A DNA stretch of 64,000 bases from Faecimorpha stercoravium (GCA_018712555.1 DVGT01000074.1:96155-160154), one strand, 5' to 3'; positions 51,862 through 60,996 are shown, counted from the stretch's first letter. Numbers and translations are program-made. Notes: generated by a model from the sequence alone, not told the origin.

Positions 51862-52677
51862 TCAAAACGGCATATGCATGACCCAGTCCTGTCCCAGCAC
51901 TTCTCCCTCTCCGAACCGACCATGAAAATCCGATCCGCCTGTCATCTGCAGCCCATACTGTTCTGCCAGCTCTACGGCCCTCTTGATTTCCTCCACGTCA
52001 TTCTTCGGATGATACGCCTCGATCCCCAAAAGGCCTGCCTGAACGAGCGCCGGTACGAGATCAAAATTATCATACTGCCCGGGATGTGCCAGCACAGGAG
52101 CGCCTCCCGCCATGCGAATCTGCTTGACAGCTTCGATCGGGTCCCCATATTGCGGTGTGAGTCTGGCAATTGGCGGCTGTCCGTCCCTGCCGGTTTTGAA
52201 CAATTCTTTATATAAAGAACCATACAGCTCTTTACAGCATCCTTTTTGGATCAGAATCTCCATCACCATCTGCTTAAATATCCCTCCGCCAGGCCCCGCC
52301 AATGCTTCCACTTCGGACACGGTCACAGGATATCCCACATTCTCTAAGGCTTCTATGCTTTTCTTCACGGCAGACTGCATAGACTCTCGAATCGGACGGC
52401 AATACGCATCGATCTTCCGCTGCCCTGCTTCATCCAGGCCATATCCCAAAATATGCACCTGTTTTCTGCTTACAGGATCCATACAGGAGATCTCGATGCC
52501 CAGGGAAACGGGATATCCTGTCTCCAATGCCGCTTCCTTCACTTCCGAAGCGCCAGAAAAGGTATCATGATCACAGATCACAATACCCCGAATCCCTTTT
52601 TCCTCAGCCATTTGTATTAATTCTTTCACACTCCGGTCCCCATCGGACCACCAGGAATGTACATGCATGTCTACCAT
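51862..52677 (-). CDS. PHP-domain phosphoesterase, probable phosphonate-pathway cyclic phosphate dihydrolase (PhnPP-like)
   Basis: 271 residues. All ligands of a trinuclear PHP site are present: H5 and H7 (DMHVHS), D12, H37 (CDHDT), E62 (GIEIS), H198 (LAHPGQ), D250 and H252 (GSDFHG). Last gene of the C-P lyase operon, 17 bp after phnL. Eggerthella lenta Elen0235, a PHP enzyme of a phn cluster, hydrolyses 5-phosphoribosyl 1,2-cyclic phosphate to ribose 5-phosphate and phosphate in two steps, replacing PhnP and PhnN. The context makes that role likely here; the sequence alone would also allow a nucleoside 3',5'-bisphosphate phosphatase (YciV/RNase AM). Confidence 0.9.
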   Translation of the reverse strand: MVDMHVHSWWSDGDRSVKELIQMAEEKGIRGIVICDHDTFSGASEVKEAALETGYPVSLGIEISCMDPVSRKQVHILGYGLDEAGQRKIDAYCRPIRESMQSAVKKSIEALENVGYPVTVSEVEALAGPGGGIFKQMVMEILIQKGCCKELYGSLYKELFKTGRDGQPPIARLTPQYGDPIEAVKQIRMAGGAPVLAHPGQYDNFDLVPALVQAGLLGIEAYHPKNDVEEIKRAVELAEQYGLQMTGGSDFHGRFGEGEVLGQDWVMHMPF

Positions 52678-52694
52678 TTTCCATCCTACCTTTC

Positions 52695-53438
52695 TTAACC
52701 GATCGCCTCCGCCAGCACCTCGGAAGCATAATCCATCTTATAATCCATGTCCACCAGATGACGTTCCCGCATCTCGAACCGTTGATCCGCCAGCGTATGA
52801 ATTGCAATCTCATCGTGGAAAACGCCAAGCATCGCGGTTCCCTGGTCCTTCAGATCCAGGATGAGCTTCATGACCCATTCCTTACTCACCTTATCTAAAG
52901 ACGCGGTCGGTTCATCGAGCAACAGGAAGCGCGGCTTCGTGATCAGTGCGTTTGCGATATTCAGTCGCTGTTTTTCACCACCACTGAAGGTTGCCGGATA
53001 CATATCCCAGAGTGATTTGGAAATGCCCACGCAGCTTAAGTATTCCTCCGCTTTTTCCCGGGCCGCCTTCTCCTCGACACCGCGAGAGGTTTGCGTCTGC
53101 ACCAGGATGTCTATCGCCGATACACGCGGGATCACACTGAAGAACTGTGAGACGTACCCGATCTCCTGCTTACGCAGTTCGATGATCTCCCAGGGTTCTG
53201 CCGTAGCAAGATCCGTCTGTTCTCCGTTTTCTCTCGTATACCATACATGTCCTCCCGTAGGTGTATATGTACGATAAATACACTTCAAGAGAGAAGATTT
53301 TCCGCAGCCGCTGGGGCCTGTCACTGCTGTCAGTGTGCCTGCCTCCACCTCCAGGTATATTCCTTCAAACCCTTCAATTTGTGCGTCATTGCGTATATGC
53401 ATGATAAACTCTTTACTCAAATTTTCTACTTTAACCAT
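52695..53438 (-). CDS. phnL: C-P lyase ABC-type subunit PhnL
   Basis: 247 residues from ATG 53438 (AAGGAAGA upstream). ABC ATPase with Walker A GPSGCGKSS (41-49), signature FSGGEKQRLNIA and Walker B FLLLDEPTASLD; no transmembrane partner, as expected. In E. coli PhnL dimers bind PhnK on the C-P lyase core complex. Overlaps the phosphatase-like gene by 8 bp. Here phnL follows phnM, reversed from the E. coli order phnK-phnL-phnM. Confidence 0.94.
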   Translation of the reverse strand: MVKVENLSKEFIMHIRNDAQIEGFEGIYLEVEAGTLTAVTGPSGCGKSSLLKCIYRTYTPTGGHVWYTRENGEQTDLATAEPWEIIELRKQEIGYVSQFFSVIPRVSAIDILVQTQTSRGVEEKAAREKAEEYLSCVGISKSLWDMYPATFSGGEKQRLNIANALITKPRFLLLDEPTASLDKVSKEWVMKLILDLKDQGTAMLGVFHDEIAIHTLADQRFEMRERHLVDMDYKMDYASEVLAEAIG

Positions 53439-54255
53439 TTGTCTCTTCCTTTCCCGTTTCAAAACAGAAAGCGGCATCCACGTCCCGCATCTTTCCCTGC
53501 AGACGTACCGGCATCATCCGCTCGCAGATCTCCGCAACCTTCTTGTTCTTACAAGCGTATACATAATATCTGCCATTTTCTACTGGAACCGCCCGTATCA
53601 CAGCTCCTGCAGACTGCAGAACACAAGCAGCCGCCGCAAAATCCCAACTCTTCAGATGAGAACTCATATAGACTCTGGCAGGCTCTTGCAAAACCCGGCA
53701 AATTTCTAAAGAAGCACATCCTTCATAGCGTACACCGGCAAACTGGCCGCACACCGTATAGGGATCCACGCCTTCCTTGGTTAGATCCTTCATTGTCTTA
53801 TATCCCATGTATAGAAGACAATGTTCGGTTCGCTCCGGCCCCGATGTCCGTACGCCATGCCTCCCCTGGCTATCATAGAGAATCTGTGATGTCACATCAT
53901 ATACCCAACCATAATAGGGTTTGCCCCAACGCAGAAGCGCCAGGCAAATGCTGTACTCCCTGCCTAGATACGCGTAATTGCCAGTCCCATCAATCGGGTC
54001 AACGAGCCACTGCCATTCTCCTTCATGAGGAGTCAACGGTTTCGTCTCTTCCTCTCCGATCACCTGATCCTGGGGAAAACAGCGGCTGACATTCCGAATC
54101 AAATCCTCCTGCACCCAGAGGTCATGATCCGTCACAATATCGCTGCAACCGTTCTTCTCTCTCAGTATCAGCGATTCGGCACTGCGTTTTTTCCGCAGAT
54201 GCTGTGCGCACTCTAATATCCATCGTCCTCCGAATTGAATCCGCTCATCCCGCAT
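53431..54255 (-). CDS. Inositol-monophosphatase-family phosphatase inside the phosphonate operon
   Basis: 274 residues from ATG 54255, overlapping the phnM stop by 11 bp; the longer frame is unsupported. Lithium-sensitive phosphatase fold with all metal and catalytic residues: GEEE (67-70), DPIDGT (86-91) and W204-D205 in KSWDFAAA. It should be an active Mg-dependent sugar/nucleotide phosphatase (IMPase, FBPase-like or CysQ-like). It is embedded between phnM and phnL with overlaps on both sides, so it belongs to the operon. No standard C-P lyase step needs it. Ribose bisphosphates or a phosphorylated phosphonate precursor are candidate substrates (inference). Confidence 0.9.
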   Translation of the reverse strand: MRDERIQFGGRWILECAQHLRKKRSAESLILREKNGCSDIVTDHDLWVQEDLIRNVSRCFPQDQVIGEEETKPLTPHEGEWQWLVDPIDGTGNYAYLGREYSICLALLRWGKPYYGWVYDVTSQILYDSQGRHGVRTSGPERTEHCLLYMGYKTMKDLTKEGVDPYTVCGQFAGVRYEGCASLEICRVLQEPARVYMSSHLKSWDFAAAACVLQSAGAVIRAVPVENGRYYVYACKNKKVAEICERMMPVRLQGKMRDVDAAFCFETGKEETNG

Positions 54256-55462
54256 ACCGCTCACCCGTCTTCTCCCGGTACCGAATATCCATGACCTTAT
54301 CTCCATCGACAAAAGCCGTGCCCAGAACCGGCATTGACTGGCTTCTGTGAATCAGCAGAAGATCCGCCCATTTTCCGACCTCCAGGGAACCCAGATGATC
54401 TGCAACACCTACCGCACAGGCTGGATTGTACGTTACCATATTAATGGCATCCGGAAGCGTTGTCAAGCCCATATCATAAATCTTAAATACCGCATGCAGC
54501 AGTGACGCGGGAAAATAGTCCGAGACCAGAATATCTGCACAGCCTTCGCGGATTGCCTCCAATGCCGAGAGATTATTGGAATGAGACCGTCCCATCAACA
54601 CATTATTCGCGCCCACTACGACCTTCAGTCCCCTCTGGTGTGCTTCTTTCGCAACCTCCATCATGATGGGAAACTCGCAGATCCGAATATGCAGATGCTT
54701 CATCACATAATCCAGTTTTTCCAGACTGTCGTCATCATGAGAAGCAATCGGAATCCCCAGCTGATCTGCCAGATTTGCCGCCATCTCCATCTGCTGCGCT
54801 GTGATGCGCGCCGTATTCATCCGTTTTCTCAGAATCTCCTCTTTTTCTTCTTCGGTCTTATCCGAACCCATGACATGATTCTTGAAGAATTCCAGATCCT
54901 TATACTGTCCCTGTCCCGGTGTATGATCCACAAAGGAAAGAAGCTGCATATCGTTGTTTTTGATATACTCCAACAGCTGGTCAAAGCCTTGCGTGTTCGT
55001 CACATCATACCGACAGTGAAAACGATGCCGAATGATATGATCTCCGCTGTTATGCTTACGAATCAGCTGTACCAATTTATTATAGTTCTCCGGCGTACGA
55101 AGCAGTGCCTTCAGATCCTTTGAGGTTTTCGAACCGCCGTTCATGGTCAGGGAGTGATACATCGAGGTAATTCCCTGACACACCAGTTGTTTTTCCTGTT
55201 CTCGTATTGCAATATCAAAATCGATCAGGCTCTGTGGTCTTGGCTGCGCCACTTTCTCGATATGGTCCGAATGCAGATCCATGAAGCCCGGAACCACATA
55301 GGCTCCCTGCGCATCGATCTTTTCTGCAAATGGATCCTGATCCCATCCGCCATTATCCTCGCGGATCTCGGCAATGTGATTTCCATCAATGAGAAGCGAT
55401 GCCTGTTCCAGTACCCGGTCCTTCTGTACGATGATCCCATTATAAATCCATGTTCTTGCCAT
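54245..55462 (-). CDS. phnM: Ribose-1-methylphosphonate 5-triphosphate diphosphatase PhnM
   Basis: 405 residues, amidohydrolase fold. Metal motif VPGFMDLHSDHIEK (H64, H67), later SFVDHTPGQGQ and IASHDDDSLEKL, then VGANNVLMGRSHSNNLSA. PhnM releases pyrophosphate from the triphosphate made by PhnGHIL, giving ribose-1-phosphonate 5-phosphate for PhnJ. Starts after GAGGAG, 19 bp from phnK. Confidence 0.96.
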   Translation of the reverse strand: MARTWIYNGIIVQKDRVLEQASLLIDGNHIAEIREDNGGWDQDPFAEKIDAQGAYVVPGFMDLHSDHIEKVAQPRPQSLIDFDIAIREQEKQLVCQGITSMYHSLTMNGGSKTSKDLKALLRTPENYNKLVQLIRKHNSGDHIIRHRFHCRYDVTNTQGFDQLLEYIKNNDMQLLSFVDHTPGQGQYKDLEFFKNHVMGSDKTEEEKEEILRKRMNTARITAQQMEMAANLADQLGIPIASHDDDSLEKLDYVMKHLHIRICEFPIMMEVAKEAHQRGLKVVVGANNVLMGRSHSNNLSALEAIREGCADILVSDYFPASLLHAVFKIYDMGLTTLPDAINMVTYNPACAVGVADHLGSLEVGKWADLLLIHRSQSMPVLGTAFVDGDKVMDIRYREKTGERYAG

Positions 55463-55481
55463 AGTCTACTCCTCTTATCCC

Positions 55482-56318
55482 TTACAGTAATGAACTTACC
55501 AGTGTTTGTGTATACTCATGCAGCGGGTCTTCCAGGATCTGGTCTGTTAAGCCCTCCTCCACAACCCGGCCACCCAGCATGACCATGGTACGATCCGACA
55601 TCATGCGAATGACCGCCAGATCATGGCTTACGATCATCATGGCAATCCCCAGTTCCTGCTGAATCGTTCTGATGAGGTCCAGCACCTTCGCCTGTACGCT
55701 CAGATCCAATCCGGTAGTCACCTCATCCAGGAACAGAATCGGCGGATTATTCGCAATGGCCTTGGAGATCTGTACACGCTGCTGCATACCGCCGGAGAAC
55801 ACCTTGGGCGCATCCTTCATTCTTTCTACCGGAATCTCCACATGCTGCAAAAGCCCTTGACACCGCTTCATCATCTGACCGGCATTGCGATTGCCCGCGG
55901 CAATCAGTTTCTCTGCAATATTCGCGCCGGAAGACAAATCCATCCGAAGGCCCAGCATCGGATTCTGATATACCATCCCCATCAGATGATTTCTCAGGTA
56001 CCGTTGATTCTGGGTGCTGCAATGCAGGATATTGTCCTTTCCCTCATGATATAATGTTAAGCGGACATCCCCTGCCGTTGCCGGCACATCAAAGTATAGC
56101 GTTTTCAATAATGTACTTTTTCCCGATCCCGACTCGCCGACAATGCCCAGAATCTCGCCTGGATATAGATTAAAACTCACATCCCGCACTGCCCAGATGG
56201 TATGACAGAAAGGGCATCGTCCTTTTTCCAGTTCTGTATGTGTCTTGCAATATGGGCATCCCTCTCCAAATCGTACAGTAATATTACGTCCTGTTAAAAT
56301 GGGCATTTTTTTATTCAT
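55482..56318 (-). CDS. phnK: C-P lyase ABC-type subunit PhnK with N-terminal cysteine ribbon
   Basis: 278 residues from ATG 56318 (GGGGAAGAGAAG upstream). Walker A GESGSGKST (61-69), signature FSGGMQQRVQIS, Walker B ILFLDEVTTGLDLS. PhnK docks on PhnJ and drives conformational change. Residues 19-40 hold C21-C24 and C35-C38 (CPYC-N10-CPFC), a zinc-ribbon-like insert between the first strands that E. coli PhnK lacks. Overlaps phnJ by 8 bp. Confidence 0.95.
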   Translation of the reverse strand: MNKKMPILTGRNITVRFGEGCPYCKTHTELEKGRCPFCHTIWAVRDVSFNLYPGEILGIVGESGSGKSTLLKTLYFDVPATAGDVRLTLYHEGKDNILHCSTQNQRYLRNHLMGMVYQNPMLGLRMDLSSGANIAEKLIAAGNRNAGQMMKRCQGLLQHVEIPVERMKDAPKVFSGGMQQRVQISKAIANNPPILFLDEVTTGLDLSVQAKVLDLIRTIQQELGIAMMIVSHDLAVIRMMSDRTMVMLGGRVVEEGLTDQILEDPLHEYTQTLVSSLL

Positions 56319-57198
56319 GCTTCTCTTCCCCCTGCTCCTCTTGCTGTCTGCGCCGTTTCTGACAGTACCCCGTATCCGAGCACTGATAGTAATGTTCGCC
56401 CTTCTCCGCATCATAGATCTCATCGAAGTATACGTTTTCCGCACCGCAAAGCCGGCATTTTCTGCCAGACATATCTTCTCTGCGGAAGGGATAATCTTCG
56501 AAAGTCAGGGATTCCACATCCGTATAGGGGGGGACTGCATAGATCTTCTTTTCACGGCCCGCACCCAGAAGATACAGGCACTTCGCCTGATTCATCTTGG
56601 GATTGTCATATCGCGGAATCGGGCTGGGACTCATGATATATCTATGATTCGCCATCACCGGATGGGCCGCACCGCGGAAAGGTGTTCCCTTTTTGAGAAG
56701 CTGTTCAAAGAGATTGACCCAGATACCTGTGTACTCCGCGTCTCCGTGGAGCTGCCTCGTCACTTCTTCATGAGGGGATACTCCTCTGAGTGGCTCCGGA
56801 TTCGGAACCTGCAGTACCAGTACCTGATCTTCCCGCAGCGGTTCTTCGGGTATTCTATGCCGGGACTGAATGATATCTGCTTCTGCCGTATCCGTCGTCG
56901 TCTCTACACCGGTGGTGGCACAAATGAGCTTCTTGATGCTGACCGCATTCACACTGTCGTCGTTTCCCTGGTCTATGACCTTGAGTACATCCTTCGGCCC
57001 GATCAGCGACATGGTCAGCTGAATCCCGCCGGTACCCCAGCCTCTTCCGATCGGCAGCTCTCGGGAACCAAATGGCACCTGATATCCAGGTATAGCCACC
57101 GCCTTTAGTACGGAACGTCGGATCTCCCGCTTCGAACCTTCATCTAAAAACGCGAAATTATAATCTGTACTCTGCACTTCGCCTACTCTCTGGTTCAT
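56311..57198 (-). CDS. phnJ: C-P lyase radical SAM subunit PhnJ
   Basis: 295 residues from ATG 57198 (ATGA overlap with phnI; the TTG at 57204 is less likely). PhnJ splits the C-P bond by radical SAM chemistry, releasing methane or another alkane and the ribose cyclic phosphate. The glycyl-radical-type GWGTGGIQ segment and the four cysteines CRLC...CSDTGYC near the C-terminus, which bind the 4Fe-4S cluster and supply the thiyl radical, are conserved with E. coli PhnJ. Oxygen-sensitive, fitting an anaerobe. Confidence 0.97.
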   Translation of the reverse strand: MNQRVGEVQSTDYNFAFLDEGSKREIRRSVLKAVAIPGYQVPFGSRELPIGRGWGTGGIQLTMSLIGPKDVLKVIDQGNDDSVNAVSIKKLICATTGVETTTDTAEADIIQSRHRIPEEPLREDQVLVLQVPNPEPLRGVSPHEEVTRQLHGDAEYTGIWVNLFEQLLKKGTPFRGAAHPVMANHRYIMSPSPIPRYDNPKMNQAKCLYLLGAGREKKIYAVPPYTDVESLTFEDYPFRREDMSGRKCRLCGAENVYFDEIYDAEKGEHYYQCSDTGYCQKRRRQQEEQGEEKHE

Positions 57199-58271
57199 TT
57201 CCAATTCCCCTCCTTCTTTCTATGCCGCAAAGAATCCAGCTTCGACTGGAATGTCACGTAATGTGGAAGCTTCAAGTGAGAGATGAACCCATTCATCTCC
57301 AGACAGTCTCCATGCAAGAGGACAAACTCCATATCGCTGGTCGGGCTGTCAATATCCAGCGTCAAGGCATGATCCAACACGGCCATGGCGATGGCCTTCG
57401 TATCATTCCGTCCAAAGACGCAGCCATACCCAACACCGATCCCGCTCTTATCCGGCCTCTCGCCCATCAGGCCCTCCACTTCTGTCACGCAGATGTCTCC
57501 CACATACCAAGATTCTGCTTCATCGAGCGGATAGACGATCTCAATCGACAATTTGCCATACCGAAGCTCGCCAATCGTCGGATGGGACATACCAAATCCC
57601 CGGATATCACTGTACGCAAGTCCAGATACAAATCCGGTATCTGCCCTTGTCAAGGTTTGCAGGATTGCACTTCGGGGTGCCGGAAGCGGCAGCTTTTCCA
57701 TCGTCACATCACAGGGTTCCGATGTATCCTCTTCCACATCCTCCAGCAATCCTTCGGCCCGCAGAAGATCCAACACACGGGGGGCGGTATCGGATAACGT
57801 CACATATTCATTCTGGGCATGCGACTGGACAAAAGAGTCCCTCCATGCTTCCAGTTCCTCTTCCTTTTCATTTTTCAGTGAAAAATCCAGCAGTCGATGT
57901 ACATAATCATAGGTAGCCCCCAGCATCTGTCCTCCGGGAATATCCTTAAATGCGGAACTGATTCGTCTTCGAATATGCATATCTTCCCCGGATACTGTCT
58001 TCGAAACGTAGTTTCTCTGCAGAGTAGACCGATACGCACGCAGTAGAAAAACGGCTTCTTCCGGACTTCCCTCGCACTGCTTCAATGCGAGCGCTGCATA
58101 ATCCGGTGCGTACAATCCGGCTTCCGACATGATTCTATCGATCAGAAGTGCCATTCGATCCCGTACTACCTGAATATCCAGCTCCTGACACCCTTTTGCG
58201 CGATATTCTTTCAGGAGTTCAATCGAAGCCTCTATAGCTTCCTGTCCTCCGGTCACTGCAACGTATCCCAT
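57195..58271 (-). CDS. phnI: C-P lyase core subunit PhnI
   Basis: 358 residues. The N-terminus GYVAVTGGQEAIEASIELLKEY and the C-terminal FVLLHGDCLEMNGFISHLKLPHYVTFQSKL match PhnI, the nucleosidase subunit that joins ribose triphosphate to the phosphonate with loss of adenine. Part of the PhnGHIJ core. 1 bp from phnH. Confidence 0.96.
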   Translation of the reverse strand: MGYVAVTGGQEAIEASIELLKEYRAKGCQELDIQVVRDRMALLIDRIMSEAGLYAPDYAALALKQCEGSPEEAVFLLRAYRSTLQRNYVSKTVSGEDMHIRRRISSAFKDIPGGQMLGATYDYVHRLLDFSLKNEKEEELEAWRDSFVQSHAQNEYVTLSDTAPRVLDLLRAEGLLEDVEEDTSEPCDVTMEKLPLPAPRSAILQTLTRADTGFVSGLAYSDIRGFGMSHPTIGELRYGKLSIEIVYPLDEAESWYVGDICVTEVEGLMGERPDKSGIGVGYGCVFGRNDTKAIAMAVLDHALTLDIDSPTSDMEFVLLHGDCLEMNGFISHLKLPHYVTFQSKLDSLRHRKKEGNWK

Positions 58272-58272
58272 C

Positions 58273-58863
58273 TTAGCGTCCTCCTATTTTCGTGGTTCTG
58301 GGGATTCCGACCCATTCTCCCTCCGGGGTGACAAAAAACATATCCACACCGCAGGGAAATTCATACTGCATCGCATCTCTGACCTCCAGCCACATCCAGG
58401 CCTGCGTCGGAAGAAGAACCGTACGCGTTTCCTGAATGCCAGGCCCCTGTAATGTTCCCTCTTCTCCCTCTTGGAGCGATTCTATCTCAATAAAGAATGT
58501 ACAGCTCTTATGAGGCTCTGGAAGTGTTCCTACTTTAGCATTCTGCAGCAATGCGGTACATTCTTCTCTGGACAACGCGTCTGATGTAATCAGTATGTAA
58601 TCCGCTTCCTTCACTTCTGATTCCTTCGCCAGTGTCTGTTCTCGTACTTCTTCTGCAAACCCGGCATCTCCATTGGTATAAAAACCACACCGGTTATCCA
58701 GGACGGTTAAAGCCGCTGCTAATAGCGCTGTATGTTCCCCTTCTATTTTATCGATCGATTCCTTTGTATTAAAAATCTGCCCCGGCCGCGCCAACGCATT
58801 CATGAGTGCTTTGAAAATCTTCTGACAATCAAACACCAGATGAAATTGCTGATCTGTAATCAC
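58273..58863 (-). CDS. phnH: C-P lyase core subunit PhnH
   Basis: 196 residues from a GTG at 58863 (GGAGGAGACC upstream). FDCQKIFKALMNALARPG is the conserved PhnH N-terminus, and FPCGVDMFFVTPEGEWVGIPRTT its C-terminal end. Structural subunit of the core complex, related to PLP-transferases but without cofactor. Confidence 0.96.
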   Translation of the reverse strand: MITDQQFHLVFDCQKIFKALMNALARPGQIFNTKESIDKIEGEHTALLAAALTVLDNRCGFYTNGDAGFAEEVREQTLAKESEVKEADYILITSDALSREECTALLQNAKVGTLPEPHKSCTFFIEIESLQEGEEGTLQGPGIQETRTVLLPTQAWMWLEVRDAMQYEFPCGVDMFFVTPEGEWVGIPRTTKIGGR

Positions 58864-58881
58864 GGTCTCCTCCCCCTTCTT

Positions 58882-59310
58882 TTAGTAATTCGTATCCAAT
58901 GTCTCAAATTGTACTTTTGTCGCCTGATGCATACGGATCTCCTGCTGTTCCTTCTCCTCCAGCTCCTTCTCTAAAGCCTGAAGGCGCCTCAGCAATTCTT
59001 CTTTCTGTGGATATTCCATGTTGCAGGCGGCATCCAGCACCGCGCCATAAAACACCTTCTCCAGATCGTCCCCTGCCATCAGGGCAAATCCTCGGCTATG
59101 ATTCATCTCCACCATGGCCTCACAAGCCAGGAGTTCTCCCAGGTAGAATTCCGTTTTCGCAACGGTCTCTCTCATACGAATCATGACCATTGTCTTACTG
59201 GGCTTACGCAATACCTGTACCGGATACTTCTCAATCAGGGGTTCGGCTAATTCTTTGAGAATCGCCCCCTCTGTCTTTTCTAAAATACGAGACAATCTCT
59301 TCTTTTCCAT
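58882..59310 (-). CDS. phnG: C-P lyase core subunit PhnG
   Basis: 142 residues from ATG 59310 (GCGGAGGAAAGAA upstream), 14 bp after the transporter gene. VMIRMRETVAKTEFYLGELL and the RGFALMAGDD and AVLDAA segments are typical of PhnG. It ends in a long charged helix. Part of PhnGHIJ. Confidence 0.94.
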   Translation of the reverse strand: MEKKRLSRILEKTEGAILKELAEPLIEKYPVQVLRKPSKTMVMIRMRETVAKTEFYLGELLACEAMVEMNHSRGFALMAGDDLEKVFYGAVLDAACNMEYPQKEELLRRLQALEKELEEKEQQEIRMHQATKVQFETLDTNY

Positions 59311-59323
59311 TTCTTTCCTCCGC

Positions 59324-60196
59324 TTACTTTTTACGTTCTTTGAATACGGTAAATCCAATTTCCATAATGTAGGTAAATGCCAGCATGAGCAGGATCGCTA
59401 CCATGGCCTGTCCGTAGGAATATCGTCCCATACAGTTGGAAACCACGTATCCAATACCGCCGCCGCCAACCGTACCCAGGATGATAGAGGACTCAAAATT
59501 GCTTTCGAAATTGATGGACGTCCACGCCAAAAGGCTCGTAAACGCAGATGGCAGAATCGCCCGGAAGAAAATCTTGATCTTGCCAGCCCCCATTGCTTTC
59601 AAGGCTTCAATCGTATCATTCGAAACCTCTTCAAAGCATTGACACATGGATTTTGCAAAAAAGGCCATGCTGGAGATACTCATACCGATGATGCCTGCCG
59701 TCGGGCCAAAACCTACGCATACCAGAATCAGCAGTACCCAAATCGTACTCGGAATCGCCCGCAAAAAGGTGAAGAATGCGGACAGAATCGGCGGGAGCCA
59801 ACGAAACGGCGTGATATTTCTTGCCATGAAAACCGCCAGAAACATGCCCAGAATCAGACTGTAGATCGTCGCCAGGATGGATACGGCGATGGATTCAAAC
59901 AGGGCGGAAAATGTGACATCAAACTGATAAAAGTCAATTTCACACAGGTTCGCGATAGCCGCCGGAATCTGTGAAATTCCTCCTGCAAGCTGGGCCCAAT
60001 CGAGGTTCATCGTATACATCGCGCCACAACCTACAATCAGGAAGAGGATCAGAAAAATCTTGATTCCCCTGCTCTTAGCCGGATCCGCGGTTCGGATCTT
60101 TCCATCTCGATGAAGCAATACCGGCGAAGACTGTTTTTCTTCGGGCTCCGGTCCAAAGATGTTTTGTCGATTTCCACCTACCACTATGCCTTCCAT
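59324..60196 (-). CDS. phnE: Phosphonate ABC transporter permease PhnE (copy 1)
   Basis: 290 residues with an ~50-residue cytosolic N-terminal extension, then six or so membrane helices and the binding-protein-dependent permease loop with the ESSIILGTVGGGGIGYVVSN segment. It begins within the stop codon of the other phnE (TGATG). The pair probably forms a heterodimeric channel. Confidence 0.95.
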   Translation of the reverse strand: MEGIVVGGNRQNIFGPEPEEKQSSPVLLHRDGKIRTADPAKSRGIKIFLILFLIVGCGAMYTMNLDWAQLAGGISQIPAAIANLCEIDFYQFDVTFSALFESIAVSILATIYSLILGMFLAVFMARNITPFRWLPPILSAFFTFLRAIPSTIWVLLILVCVGFGPTAGIIGMSISSMAFFAKSMCQCFEEVSNDTIEALKAMGAGKIKIFFRAILPSAFTSLLAWTSINFESNFESSIILGTVGGGGIGYVVSNCMGRYSYGQAMVAILLMLAFTYIMEIGFTVFKERKK

Positions 60197-60996
60197 CAGG
60201 CCAGCACCTTCTTTCTCAGGAAATTTGTCAGCATATCTACCAGAATCACAATCGCGGCGATCAAAAGAATCGTACCCATGGCAGAATGATACCGAAACTG
60301 TTTAATATATCCCATCATCACCAGGCCGATACCGCCTCCGCCGACTGCACCAACCAGACTGGAAGATCGGATATTGATCTCCAAGCCATAGAGCATCCAT
60401 GAAATCACACCGGAAAGACAAGCCGGAATCAGCGCTTGCGTGATAATAGCGAATCGCGTCGCTCCCACGGCATGCATGGCCTCCAGGCTTTCTCCGCCAA
60501 TCTCATCCAGCGTCTCAATAAAGGCTCTTGTCATAAACCCCGTACTCTGAATCAATAATGCCAACATACCCACCACATTGCCGATACCGAAAGCCATAAT
60601 CAGGATAAAGATCCAGATCATATTGGGAATGTTCCGCTGAATGGAGGCAATCAAGCGAACCAGTTTTCTAAGAGGCTTCCATGGGCATGTGGCCTCAGCT
60701 CCTAAAACAGCCAGAATCATGGACAGGATAGCGGCCAGAAGCGTGGCTACAATGGCCATACTGACTGTTTGCACCACACCCTCCACGATCATCTGAGGAT
60801 CTGTCAGCCTGGGCGGCAGCAAATCTTGAAACAGGAAATCCCAGAAATTTTCCATATTGGCGAAGAGTTCAAATGGCTGGTATTCTGTCGAGATTGTCGA
60901 CACCAGGAACAGAACAAAGATAATGAGTGCCGCAATATAGGTTCTTCTCTTTTCCTCCTGGGGTCTTACGGCAATTTTTTTCTCTGCCGCGTGCAT
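60196..60996 (-). CDS. phnE: Phosphonate ABC transporter permease PhnE (copy 2)
   Basis: 266 residues, multi-pass, with EINIRSSSLVGAVGGGGIGLVM as the EAA-like loop. It starts directly at the phnC stop (TAAATG). Two different PhnE proteins in a row, as in many Firmicutes phosphonate systems. Confidence 0.95.
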   Translation of the reverse strand: MHAAEKKIAVRPQEEKRRTYIAALIIFVLFLVSTISTEYQPFELFANMENFWDFLFQDLLPPRLTDPQMIVEGVVQTVSMAIVATLLAAILSMILAVLGAEATCPWKPLRKLVRLIASIQRNIPNMIWIFILIMAFGIGNVVGMLALLIQSTGFMTRAFIETLDEIGGESLEAMHAVGATRFAIITQALIPACLSGVISWMLYGLEINIRSSSLVGAVGGGGIGLVMMGYIKQFRYHSAMGTILLIAAIVILVDMLTNFLRKKVLA

